A stretch of DNA of 12,072 nucleotides from Candidatus Pacearchaeota archaeon (GTDB taxonomy: Archaea; Nanoarchaeota; Nanoarchaeia; Pacearchaeales; GW2011-AR1): assembly GCA_002690445.1 (NCBI GenBank), contig NZER01000393.1:1-12072 (forward strand), written 5' to 3'. The translations under genes were made by a program, and so were the position numbers. The notes below the pieces were generated by a model. That model saw only the letters and a program-made list of their open reading frames with translations, made no database searches and was not told the origin of the DNA. Shown here one piece after another: positions 1 to 5,317 of this stretch (positions are counted from its first letter, which is position 1; every line of letters starts with the position of its first letter).

Positions 1-152
1 ATGACCCAACTACCCCGCAATGCGCAGACTGCGGTCTGTGTAACGGGAAAAAAGAGGAGGACTATAGGCCTGGTATCTTCGTCCCTGTTCATGGGGCAAA
101 CTACAAGATCGAGAACTACAACAAGATGCGTGAGTCATTGCGCGTCATTTAA
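1..152 (+). CDS. C-terminal fragment of an unknown protein (5' end outside window)
   Basis: An open frame enters from the left edge (first full codon at position 3) and stops with TAA at 150-152, just before the strong Shine-Dalgarno of the next gene. It gives 49 residues with a Cys cluster (CADCGLC near the fragment's start) and an ending YNKMRESLRVI. I prefer this frame over the one opening with ATG at position 1: that one gives a low-complexity Ser/Thr/Arg-rich peptide and ends at the TGA inside the ribosome-binding cassette. The clustered cysteines suggest a small metal-binding segment, as in several neighbours. Family not recognised. Confidence 0.55.
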   Translation, partial: DPTTPQCADCGLCNGKKEEDYRPGIFVPVHGANYKIENYNKMRESLRVI

Positions 153-155
153 CAA

Positions 156-169
156 GGAGGACTGAGATG
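156..169 (+). promoter_or_regulatory. Ribosome-binding cassette, copy 1 (GGAGGACTGAGATG)
   Basis: A strong Shine-Dalgarno (AAGGAGG) lies just before the ATG at 167. The 19 bases from 151 to 169 recur identically at 2041-2059. A near-identical 14-base core (GGAGRACTGAGATG) also sits at 889-902 and 2780-2793. The TGA inside this copy does not terminate a convincing gene here, although it does in the copies at 889 and 2046. Confidence 0.8.
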
Positions 170-898
170 ACACCAGTGAGAATAGGGGAGAAGATCGCTA
201 ATCTGCTGAGATTGGCAAAGAGCGACAACGTGAATGAGGCCGCCATGGCAGCGGCGAGAGCACAACGCTTGATGGACAAATACAAGATTGAGGTAGCACT
301 CGAATCTTTAGCTGATGATGACTTCCCCGACGAGGACATCATCAACTGCCAAGACCCCATTGAACGACTCAATCAGCGATGCATGTGGAAGACGCTTCTA
401 GCGGACTCTATCGGCACAGCGAATCAGTGCAACGTCTACACTCAAGGAGGGGATATCAAAATCGTAGGCAGGCCCACAGATATCAATGTGGTGCGTTATT
501 TGTATGCATACCTCGTGCGTGAGGTGAACCGATTGTGCGACCGAGACTGCAAAGGCTGTGGTCGTACCTTTCGGAACAACTTCAGGTTGGGAGCACACAG
601 CGCACTAAAGAAGAAATTGAGTCAGCAAAAGGAGGACACGATTGCAGATGCGAGGCAGCGTGCCACAGGTGTGCCTGACTCTCGTGCATTGGTCCGCGTG
701 GACCAGGCTCTCGCCAAGATAGAGCAACGAAAAAAGGATGTGGAGACCTGGATGAAAAAGAACATGCGAATGGGAACGGCCTCAGCGAGTAGGTCGAACT
801 ATAACCGAGATGCGTACGAAGCTGGTCAACGTGCCGGTGGATCGATACAGATAACCCGCGCCCGAGGCTCACTCGGAAGTGGCAAGCAGGAGAACTGA
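167..898 (+). CDS. DUF2786 / DUF7168-like phage protein
   Basis: A 243-residue soluble protein. The N-terminal 40 residues match the DUF2786 pattern: a helix of the form KIANLLRLAKSDNVNEAAMA followed by ARAQRLMDKYKIEVA. The middle and C-terminal parts resemble the companion domain often called DUF7168, including FRLGAHSALKKKL and a C-terminal YEAGQRAGG..I...RARG stretch. A CDRDCKGCG segment near residues 124-132 could bind metal and is not something I remember as typical of the family. The molecular function of DUF2786 proteins is unknown; they are common in phages and plasmids. The start at 167 is supported by AAGGAGG at 154-160. The stop TGA lies in the ribosome-binding cassette of the next gene, so translation is probably coupled. 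Confidence 0.85.
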   Translation: MTPVRIGEKIANLLRLAKSDNVNEAAMAAARAQRLMDKYKIEVALESLADDDFPDEDIINCQDPIERLNQRCMWKTLLADSIGTANQCNVYTQGGDIKIVGRPTDINVVRYLYAYLVREVNRLCDRDCKGCGRTFRNNFRLGAHSALKKKLSQQKEDTIADARQRATGVPDSRALVRVDQALAKIEQRKKDVETWMKKNMRMGTASASRSNYNRDAYEAGQRAGGSIQITRARGSLGSGKQEN

Positions 899-902
899 GA
901 TG
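889..902 (+). promoter_or_regulatory. Ribosome-binding cassette, copy 2 (GGAGAACTGAGATG)
   Basis: This is the same 14-base stop/Shine-Dalgarno/start arrangement as at 156, 2046 and 2780. Here the TGA (896-898) ends the DUF2786-like gene and the ATG (900-902) begins the next. It fixes the start of the downstream gene at 900, not at an upstream in-frame ATG at 879 that lies inside the previous gene. Confidence 0.75.
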
Positions 903-1289
903 AAGATAGGAGACGAAACAGAAACAGTAGGCATCGCTGAAAAGCGAAACATTCTCGAACGGATTGCGGACGAAGTCCTTGACCTGAGGTATGTCATGGG
1001 CCTAGAGCCCGTGCTCACGCTCTACTCATTCATGGACGAGGATGGAGAACCAGTCTCCGAGTTTTTCCCCATTCATTCATTGCGATTGACTGCGGCCTTA
1101 TCGGTCGCGGCTTTATCAGTCACCGTTCGTGACCTTGACTCGGTCAGCGGGAAGTCCGAGAAGCGTTACTTCACCGGGGATAAGAACCTAGCCTATGATA
1201 TAGCCGGCGCAAACCAGTGGGCCATAACCGAGCATAGTTTCAGGCTGGACCATTCAGAGCAAGTCAAAGACTACAGGGAGGAGAAATGA
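900..1289 (+). CDS. Hypothetical protein, 129 residues
   Basis: Not recognised. It starts MKIGDETETVGIAEKRN and has no Cys cluster, signal peptide or membrane segment. The middle (about residues 45-85) alternates hydrophobic and polar residues, as in a mixed alpha/beta soluble domain. I chose ATG 900 over an in-frame ATG at 879 because 900 has a GGAG Shine-Dalgarno at a good distance and the repeated junction cassette. It ends in an ATGA overlap with the next gene (ATG at 1286), so the two are probably translationally coupled. Its opening residues MKIGD resemble those of the protein at 1753 (MKVGD), but the match is too short to claim homology. Confidence 0.75.
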   Translation: MKIGDETETVGIAEKRNILERIADEVLDLRYVMGLEPVLTLYSFMDEDGEPVSEFFPIHSLRLTAALSVAALSVTVRDLDSVSGKSEKRYFTGDKNLAYDIAGANQWAITEHSFRLDHSEQVKDYREEK

Positions 1290-1756
1290 GAGAGCTTAGG
1301 GAGGCAATCATGTACACAGCGCTGGACGAGATGTTTCGATGGCGTCTGCATACAAACCAGCACTTTTACTACCAAGGGCACCACTATCACAGCCCCGAGC
1401 GCATCAGGTGGTCAGAGCGTCATGTTCCCCGGCTCGGCGATGCAATTAAGAACGCCCTGGAGGGTATCTCTCTCGATTATTGCGAGGAGACAGGAGGAAG
1501 GACGACCACCGTGAAGGACGCATGTTATGATATTGTGTGTGCTGTTTGGCGGGATGCTCTTGAGATCTGTGGTGAATGGCTTACAGACAAAGAGGAGGAA
1601 TTCCGCTTGTGGGTGGAGTATCTCTATCCCTTCGGACCTGACGAGCTAGAAGGGCTATACGAACAGCAAGAGGCCGACGGTTCTCATGGGCACTCATGTG
1701 TCTGCGTCGATTGCAGATGTCTTGGAATGTATGACTGCTACGAGATGGAACGATGA
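1286..1756 (+). CDS. Hypothetical protein with Cys-rich C-terminus, 156 residues
   Basis: Not recognised. It is rich in Trp, Tyr and His in the first third (HTNQHFYYQGHHYHSPERI). The C-terminus is a tight cysteine cluster, CVCVDCRCLGMYDC, near residues 138-151, which could bind zinc or another metal. It starts at an ATG overlapping the previous stop (ATGA), with GGGAGGAG just upstream at 1275-1282. Its own stop overlaps the ATG of the next gene at 1753 in another ATGA, so 900-2055 reads as one coupled block. No membrane segment or signal peptide. Confidence 0.75.
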   Translation: MRELREAIMYTALDEMFRWRLHTNQHFYYQGHHYHSPERIRWSERHVPRLGDAIKNALEGISLDYCEETGGRTTTVKDACYDIVCAVWRDALEICGEWLTDKEEEFRLWVEYLYPFGPDELEGLYEQQEADGSHGHSCVCVDCRCLGMYDCYEMER

Positions 1757-2055
1757 AGGTAGGAGACAAGGCAGAGTACCGCGAAGATGGAGAGTGTGTC
1801 GTCATTGCAGCGAAGAAGCTCCGGCATCTCGATGATGACGTTGTTGCCAGGAAGATAGCCAATAAAGTCAGAGTCTTTTATGCCATCATCGTTGACCGAG
1901 GCGAGAACTCACTAAACAGGTATGTCGTATGCATTTACATCGACCACCCAGCATACGGGACAAAAGCTGCCTGGATGGCACCGTACTATACTAGCTGTCT
2001 TGTGGAGGCAGCGACAGAGTATAATGCGCTAACAACTAACAACAAGGAGGACTGA
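1753..2055 (+). CDS. Hypothetical protein, 100 residues
   Basis: Not recognised. It is a small soluble protein with an MKVGDKAEYREDGECVVIAAKK opening and a beta-rich middle (VRVFYAIIVDRG, RYVVCIYIDH), suggesting a compact beta domain. It starts at ATG 1753 in an ATGA overlap with no good Shine-Dalgarno of its own, so it probably depends on reinitiation. Its last codons (AAC AAG GAG GAC TGA) are also the Shine-Dalgarno of the next gene, and this segment is identical to the non-coding leader at 151-165. Confidence 0.7.
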   Translation: MKVGDKAEYREDGECVVIAAKKLRHLDDDVVARKIANKVRVFYAIIVDRGENSLNRYVVCIYIDHPAYGTKAAWMAPYYTSCLVEAATEYNALTTNNKED

Positions 2056-2059
2056 GATG
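2046..2059 (+). promoter_or_regulatory. Ribosome-binding cassette, copy 3 (GGAGGACTGAGATG)
   Basis: Part of a 19-base identity (2041-2059) with 151-169. Here it doubles as coding sequence for the last residues (NKED) and stop of the upstream gene, and as the Shine-Dalgarno and start of the gene at 2057. Confidence 0.8.
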
Positions 2060-2350
2060 GGAATGGTTGCTGATGATGAAACGGGTCAGCCTTTGTGGTA
2101 TCGAGCGATCCATCGCAAGGTTTTGATTGTCTATGTTGTGCTGACGGCAATTTCTTGGCGCACGCGCAAAGGGCAAAATGTGCGCGGTGACTGGGCTGCC
2201 TATGTGGTCCCGGTGCCGGGAGAGAATCACGAAAAAGAAGCTCAAATGTGGAGAACGGAAGGAGTAAAGATGACAGAGAAAGAGGCACGCGCTTTATACG
2301 GTGCTGTGACCGAAGATTTTGACAACCGGCGGCTGAAGTATCGCCCCTAA
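2057..2350 (+). CDS. Conserved-looking small phage protein, 97 residues
   Basis: A soluble protein with a C-terminal half (about residues 45-85) reading DWAAYVVPVPG..HEKEAQMW followed by GVKMTEKEARALYG. I associate this pattern with short uncharacterised phage proteins that combine an aromatic 'DWAAY' motif with a 'G.K...K.A..L' helix; this is recollection, not a search. Function unknown. The start is set by a strong AAGGAGG at 2044-2050. The last codons (LKYRP and TAA) lie in a 25-base segment that recurs at 2727-2751 after the next gene. Confidence 0.7.
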   Translation: MGMVADDETGQPLWYRAIHRKVLIVYVVLTAISWRTRKGQNVRGDWAAYVVPVPGENHEKEAQMWRTEGVKMTEKEARALYGAVTEDFDNRRLKYRP

Positions 2351-2357
2351 CAGAGCA
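2333..2357 (+). repeat. Direct repeat A, copy 1
   Basis: A 25-base segment that includes the last five codons and stop of the gene at 2057. It matches 2727-2751 at 24 of 25 positions, with one G/A difference. With repeat B it brackets the Cys-rich gene at 2388-2717 in the order A-B-gene-B-A. Confidence 0.85.
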
Positions 2358-2358
2358 G

Positions 2359-2373
2359 TCTAAAACAATCAAC
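2359..2373 (+). repeat. Direct repeat B, copy 1 (TCTAAAACAATCAAC)
   Basis: A 15-base identity with 2713-2727. In the second copy the TAA is the stop codon of the gene at 2388. Here the same bases lie in the gap before that gene, like a leftover gene end. Confidence 0.8.
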
Positions 2374-2387
2374 ACGGAGGGCAAGCA

Positions 2388-2717
2388 ATGAACACAGCAC
2401 AAAAGAAATCTGACAACACTCAAGAAGTCCACATCTGCAAGCAATGCGCTTGCGGAGTCTCAAACGACGATTGGACGCATATGGACTATAAATGTACATG
2501 CATGACGCCGATGTGCAAACGCCAAAATCCAACGGGGAACCACGATGAAACGTGCCGGGCTGACGAGGCAATGTCGGGAATCATGGGAATGCTAGAACTC
2601 CTCGGATGGCTGACACACCTCGAAACCCGAGATTTTGGCGGATATTGGGACTGTGCAATCTGCTCAGAAATCCAAATCGGAACAGGCGAGGTCTACACGA
2701 CAGAAAACGAAATCTAA
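2388..2717 (+). CDS. Cys-rich protein, probably zinc-binding, 109 residues
   Basis: Not recognised as a family. It has nine cysteines in clusters: C17-x2-C20-x-C22, C36-x-C38-x4-C43, C56, and C89-x2-C92, with nearby His (H16, H31, H52). This suggests one or two small zinc-binding modules. A short hydrophobic helix (MLELLGWLTHLE, about residues 68-79) links the two halves. No signal peptide, so it is probably cytoplasmic. The start is supported by GGAGG at 2376-2380, seven bases before the ATG. The gene lies in a short intergenic setting bracketed by permuted direct repeats A and B, as if inserted or duplicated as a cassette. Confidence 0.7.
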   Translation: MNTAQKKSDNTQEVHICKQCACGVSNDDWTHMDYKCTCMTPMCKRQNPTGNHDETCRADEAMSGIMGMLELLGWLTHLETRDFGGYWDCAICSEIQIGTGEVYTTENEI

Positions 2718-2727
2718 AACAATCAAC
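2713..2727 (+). repeat. Direct repeat B, copy 2 (TCTAAAACAATCAAC)
   Basis: Identical to 2359-2373. It contains the stop codon (TAA, 2715-2717) of the Cys-rich gene and runs directly into repeat A copy 2. Confidence 0.8.
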
Positions 2728-2751
2728 TGAAGTATCACCCCTAACAGAGCA
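2727..2751 (+). repeat. Direct repeat A, copy 2, in an intergenic gap
   Basis: Matches 2333-2357 at 24 of 25 positions. Read in the frame of copy 1 it still spells L-K-Y-H-P-stop, against L-K-Y-R-P-stop at the end of the gene at 2057. It is therefore probably the remnant 3' end of a duplicate of that gene, or its original end before an insertion. Its first seven bases pair with 2751-2757 (CTGAAGT / ACTTCAG), giving an inverted repeat with a 17-base loop. No T-run follows, so I do not call a terminator. Confidence 0.8.
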
Positions 2752-2779
2752 CTTCAGCGACAAGCTAGAAGATGCATAA

Positions 2780-2793
2780 GGAGAACTGAGATG
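2780..2793 (+). promoter_or_regulatory. Ribosome-binding cassette, copy 4 (GGAGAACTGAGATG)
   Basis: The same 14-base arrangement as at 889-902, here giving the Shine-Dalgarno (AAGGAG) and ATG of the DUF932-like gene. The embedded TGA ends no visible gene, as at 156. This fits copying of the junction as a unit. Confidence 0.75.
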
Positions 2794-3540
2794 AGTGCAA
2801 TAATGTGTTTGGATAGCGGTGGCTATCTGACGAACGAGAAAGAAGTAAGACTGGTGCCTCTGCCTAAGGAGACAGAGACATACATGCCGGTTGGCAATGG
2901 TGATTTCATCGACCTGGTGAAGCACACAGTGGACAACATGTTAGGCCTACCGATAGCTAAGGAGAAGTATGCGTTGGCAGCTAAGAGCCAGCGAATGTTT
3001 GGCACGATCACGTATGAGACGGGTCATTCCGATCATGGGTTGAACATCGCAATGAGGAACAGCTATGACGGAGTGTGTACAATAGTCATCGCCAGTGGGA
3101 ACGATATGTTCATCTGCGACAACCTGTGCCTAACTGCCAGTGGAGCGATGTACGTGAGAAAGCATACGCGGTTCGTCTGGCGAGACTTGAAAGAGCAGGT
3201 CAAGGCTGCGGTTGCGAATGCAGAGTACACCTACGAGCAGTCCGTCAAGGACCTGGAGCACTTCAAGCAGGTGCCCATCTGCCTGGAGCGTGGCTATGAA
3301 GTACTTGGCTTGGCCCAGGGCAAGAAGGTGCTGACTAAGCAGCAGTCGTCGGTGGCATTTGAGGACTGGCGGAATCCACGGTATGAGGAGTTCAGCGAGA
3401 GGAATGCCTATTCACTGTACAACTGTGCAACTGAGGGGCTGAAGAAAGGGACAGCTGACCGGAGAATCAAGCGCCAGATTGAGACTCATACGTTCTTCAG
3501 CACGATCATGGGAATTCCATCCCGCGAGGTGACAGCATGA
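2791..3540 (+). CDS. DUF932-like phage/plasmid protein
   Basis: A 249-residue protein matching the pattern I know for DUF932 (phage/plasmid-like protein). In order it has YMPVGNGDFIDLV (about 31-43), AAKSQRMFGTIT (63-74), GLNIAMRNSYDG (83-94), IASGNDMFICDNLC (100-113) and RKHTRFVWRDL (123-133). DUF932 proteins are widespread on phages and plasmids. Their biochemical role is not settled, although some annotations link them to anti-restriction or replication functions. It is cytoplasmic, with no membrane segment. The start is set by AAGGAG ten bases upstream. Its stop overlaps the next ATG in an ATGA (3537-3540), with GAGGTGA at 3526-3532 serving the downstream gene. Confidence 0.85.
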   Translation: MSAIMCLDSGGYLTNEKEVRLVPLPKETETYMPVGNGDFIDLVKHTVDNMLGLPIAKEKYALAAKSQRMFGTITYETGHSDHGLNIAMRNSYDGVCTIVIASGNDMFICDNLCLTASGAMYVRKHTRFVWRDLKEQVKAAVANAEYTYEQSVKDLEHFKQVPICLERGYEVLGLAQGKKVLTKQQSSVAFEDWRNPRYEEFSERNAYSLYNCATEGLKKGTADRRIKRQIETHTFFSTIMGIPSREVTA

Positions 3541-3887
3541 CATTGCGATGGCAGCACGACTTCATGCACAAGCTCGACTTCAGCAAGCGCAAGGAGGGGA
3601 ATGTGTATCTCACTGACCCTGACGACAAGAAGGAGTACTGGTTCGAGGACAAGGAGGTGTTGGGTGGCAGGCATGTAGCGGTCTTGAAGAGGCTCAGTGA
3701 GCGGATAGATGAATGTCTTGCGTGTCATGGGCCTGATGCTCAGCCGCCAGCAAGGGCACTGGGCCGCACCACTTTGGCAGGCCTGCTTCGCGTCGTGATC
3801 AAGGAACTCGCTCAGATTGTCGCAGAATGTGAGTGTCCAGACCTCGAAGCTGCCCTCCACTATGACAAATACACGGAGGAACAGTAA
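3537..3887 (+). CDS. Hypothetical protein, 116 residues
   Basis: Not recognised. A charged soluble protein with a basic N-terminus (MHKLDFSKRKEG), an acidic middle, a C-x2-C pair (CLACHG, about residues 60-65) and a C-terminal helical stretch with one more C-x-C (VAECECPDLEAAL). It starts at ATG 3537, overlapping the DUF932-like stop, with GAGGTGA at good spacing, so the two genes are probably co-translated and may act together. An internal ATG at 3564 is less well served. A longer opposite-strand open frame (3486-4163) crosses this region, but I judge it a shadow. Confidence 0.7.
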   Translation: MTLRWQHDFMHKLDFSKRKEGNVYLTDPDDKKEYWFEDKEVLGGRHVAVLKRLSERIDECLACHGPDAQPPARALGRTTLAGLLRVVIKELAQIVAECECPDLEAALHYDKYTEEQ

Positions 3888-3950
3888 AAACCCGAGACTT
3901 TGGTAGGTAGTGGACCAGCCAAGTAACCACCGCAGCAGTAGAATGGAGGC

Positions 3951-4199
3951 ATGAGAGTCGTCGTCTTGTGTCTCCTTCTGCTTAGCTGTGGCTCGGAGAT
4001 GGCCGAAAAGCACACCCCAAACCCATGGCATATGATACCGTTCACGTGTCGCTACCTGGGATTTGAGCTTAAGCAGTTGGAGGGCTGCCAGATTGCTTGT
4101 CCCAAGAGCACACTCGAAGCGAACGATATAACGACATTTACCGCAGCACTGCATTGTAGCCACCCAAACTACTCGCTACTTAGCTGCCAAATTGAATGA
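3951..4199 (+). CDS. Small putative lipoprotein, 82 residues
   Basis: The N-terminus MRVVVLCLLLLSC is a short lipoprotein-type signal: a basic residue, a hydrophobic run, then an LLSC lipobox with the modified Cys at residue 13. The mature part (about 70 residues) has four further cysteines (residues 33, 46, 50 and 69, plus one near the end) that could form disulfides in the periplasm. It lies in the rightward early/middle array, far from the lysis cassette, which fits a superinfection-exclusion or envelope-modifying role better than lysis; that is inference. GGAGG at 3945-3949 is only one base from the ATG, unusually close, and an in-frame stop (3939-3941) rules out a longer start. The end overlaps the next gene's Shine-Dalgarno. 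Confidence 0.55.
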   Translation: MRVVVLCLLLLSCGSEMAEKHTPNPWHMIPFTCRYLGFELKQLEGCQIACPKSTLEANDITTFTAALHCSHPNYSLLSCQIE

Positions 4200-4212
4200 G
4201 GAGATGAGAGAG

Positions 4213-4650
4213 ATGAGCACAGTACAAACAAACTTCCACGCCTTGCCGTCCTTAATTGAGGAACTCGATAGGATGTTCAAGATCAGAAAGACGATGCACG
4301 TGTGGGCTGACAAGACCAATCACGTCAGAACCCGGTCCAGCCTGATCCATGAATACTGCGTCGAAGGACTGAGAAGAGATGAGAAATTCCTACAGGTCCT
4401 TGACATCGACATTGAAAAGTCTTGGCAGGAAGAGATCGAGCAACGAGAGAACGATCCCGATCATGTTCCCGCTGCACTGCGATGCTACGTTTGCAAGCGA
4501 GAGTACGTCGGCGCGCAAGTGCGCCACATCCGAGAAGAGGGAGACCTATACGTCTGCACTGCTTGCATCGGGACCGAAGCACATGCGGTGGAGAGATGCC
4601 ATCGACTGAACACAAGCCTCATCATCGAGCGGCATAAACACAACAAATAG
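4213..4650 (+). CDS. Possible ribbon-helix-helix / zinc-ribbon protein, 145 residues
   Basis: The C-terminal part has two CxxC pairs, C91-x2-C94 and C115-x2-C118, spaced as in a zinc ribbon. The N-terminal 55 residues (LPSLIEELDRMFKIRK, then TRSSLIHEYCVEGLRRD) resemble the two helices of a ribbon-helix-helix DNA-binding domain, with a longer linker than usual. It may therefore be a transcription regulator, but neither assignment is secure. I chose ATG 4213: GAGGAG at 4198-4203 gives normal spacing to it, whereas ATG 4204 abuts the Shine-Dalgarno and TTG 4192 precedes it. The leader shares a 14-base run (GGAGATGAGAGAGA) with the start region of the gene at 7104. Confidence 0.7.
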   Translation: MSTVQTNFHALPSLIEELDRMFKIRKTMHVWADKTNHVRTRSSLIHEYCVEGLRRDEKFLQVLDIDIEKSWQEEIEQRENDPDHVPAALRCYVCKREYVGAQVRHIREEGDLYVCTACIGTEAHAVERCHRLNTSLIIERHKHNK

Positions 4651-4700
4651 CTTGAAGGCTAGGTTGACCGGCCTCCGGGGTTGTGGCACAAAAAGACACA

Positions 4701-4862
4701 ATGGGCCACACTCCTAAGCCAATCATCATCAGATCACGCATCACCACCGAAGCAGATAAAGAGCTAACGCGCTTCATCCACAAGCATCCCACGCTGCATA
4801 CAGTCTCGGCCACCATTCGGTACGCTCTGGAGAAGCTGATGCGCGAACGGAAGAGGAAGTAG
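4701..4862 (+). CDS. Small ribbon-helix-helix-like protein, 53 residues
   Basis: A short frame, ATG 4701 to TAG 4860-4862, filling what would otherwise be a 200-base gap. The protein opens with a beta-strand-like IIIRSRIT, then helix EADKELTRFIHKH, then helix SATIRYALEKLMRERKRK. This is the length and order of a ribbon-helix-helix (Arc/CopG-type) repressor with a basic C-terminal tail. It would act as a dimer on DNA, perhaps as an autoregulator of the recombination block that starts two bases downstream. The Shine-Dalgarno is weak (AAAAAG). An in-frame GTG at 4683 would add six residues. No opposite-strand gene competes convincingly. Confidence 0.6.
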   Translation: MGHTPKPIIIRSRITTEADKELTRFIHKHPTLHTVSATIRYALEKLMRERKRK

Positions 4863-4864
4863 CG

Positions 4865-5317
4865 ATGGGGAGAGAGCAGCGAAGAAAAGGTCACGACTTC
4901 GAGCGGTGGGTAGCGAAGTGGCTGCGCGACAAATTCCCCCTGCTGGCTGATGACATCAAGAGGGGATGGCAAAGCGCTGGACCCTTCGCTCCAGATGTGA
5001 TGTGGCCAGGCAACGTGTGGTTTGAATGCAAGCGAGGGAAAAAGCCCAACCCAAGAGCGGCATTGACACAAGCGCTTGGCGACGCACCCGATGGGCATCT
5101 TGCTGTAGGCATCATCAAGGATGACCGGGCGGAGCCTTTTGTTGTGCTTACACTAGACCACTTCGAGGAATTCCTTCGGGCGTACCAGCGATCAACATCA
5201 CCGACTGAGCCAGAAGATAGAGCACGACAAGACACGAACCCACGTTTGCGCATTGAGCCGACTGACGCAGGGTTCACGATTCTCTTCGATAAGGACGGCA
5301 ACGACAATGGGGTTTGA
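4865..5317 (+). CDS. PD-(D/E)XK nuclease, Holliday-junction-resolvase-like
   Basis: A 150-residue protein with the core of a small archaeal-Hjc/phage-resolvase-type nuclease. It has KGHDFERWVAKWL (catalytic-type Glu13) in the first helix, APDVMW with Asp44, and WFECKRGKK with the E54-x-K56 motif. A helix with Gln (ALTQALGDA) and a beta strand (LAVGIIKDD) follow. Known enzymes of this fold cleave branched or damaged DNA using Mg2+. A resolvase role fits the adjacent exonuclease and annealing protein, but another PD-(D/E)XK activity is possible. The C-terminal 40 residues are low-complexity, then strand-like. The start ATG 4865 follows GAGGAAG and lies two bases after the previous stop. The 3' end overlaps the next gene by 11 bases. 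Confidence 0.8.
   Translation: MGREQRRKGHDFERWVAKWLRDKFPLLADDIKRGWQSAGPFAPDVMWPGNVWFECKRGKKPNPRAALTQALGDAPDGHLAVGIIKDDRAEPFVVLTLDHFEEFLRAYQRSTSPTEPEDRARQDTNPRLRIEPTDAGFTILFDKDGNDNGV

Noticed and set aside
1..165. Frame opening with ATG at position 1 and ending at TGA 163-165
   Set aside because: The peptide is low-complexity (Ser, Thr and Arg runs). The alternative frame ending at 152 gives a more protein-like sequence and stops before the Shine-Dalgarno.
1986..2444. Opposite-strand open frame of 152 residues
   Set aside because: It is Ser/Leu/His-rich with no recognisable pattern, and spans a well-supported rightward gene and the repeat region. It is best read as a shadow.
2727..2757. Inverted repeat CTGAAGT/ACTTCAG as a terminator
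   Set aside because: The loop is 17 bases, the stem is AT-balanced and no T-run follows. It is noted only within the repeat A entry.
2791..3540. Reading the DUF932-like gene plus DUF2786-like gene as an anti-defence island
   Set aside because: Both families are common in phages with unsettled functions, and nothing in the sequence shows anti-restriction activity.
3486..4163. Long opposite-strand open frame of 225 residues
   Set aside because: It covers two coupled rightward genes with good Shine-Dalgarno sites, shows no recognisable domain, and sits alone on the minus strand in a rightward array.
4651..4700. Possible promoter (TTGACC) and short CCGG hairpin
   Set aside because: No -10-like box occurs at suitable spacing, and the stem is only four base pairs without a T-run.
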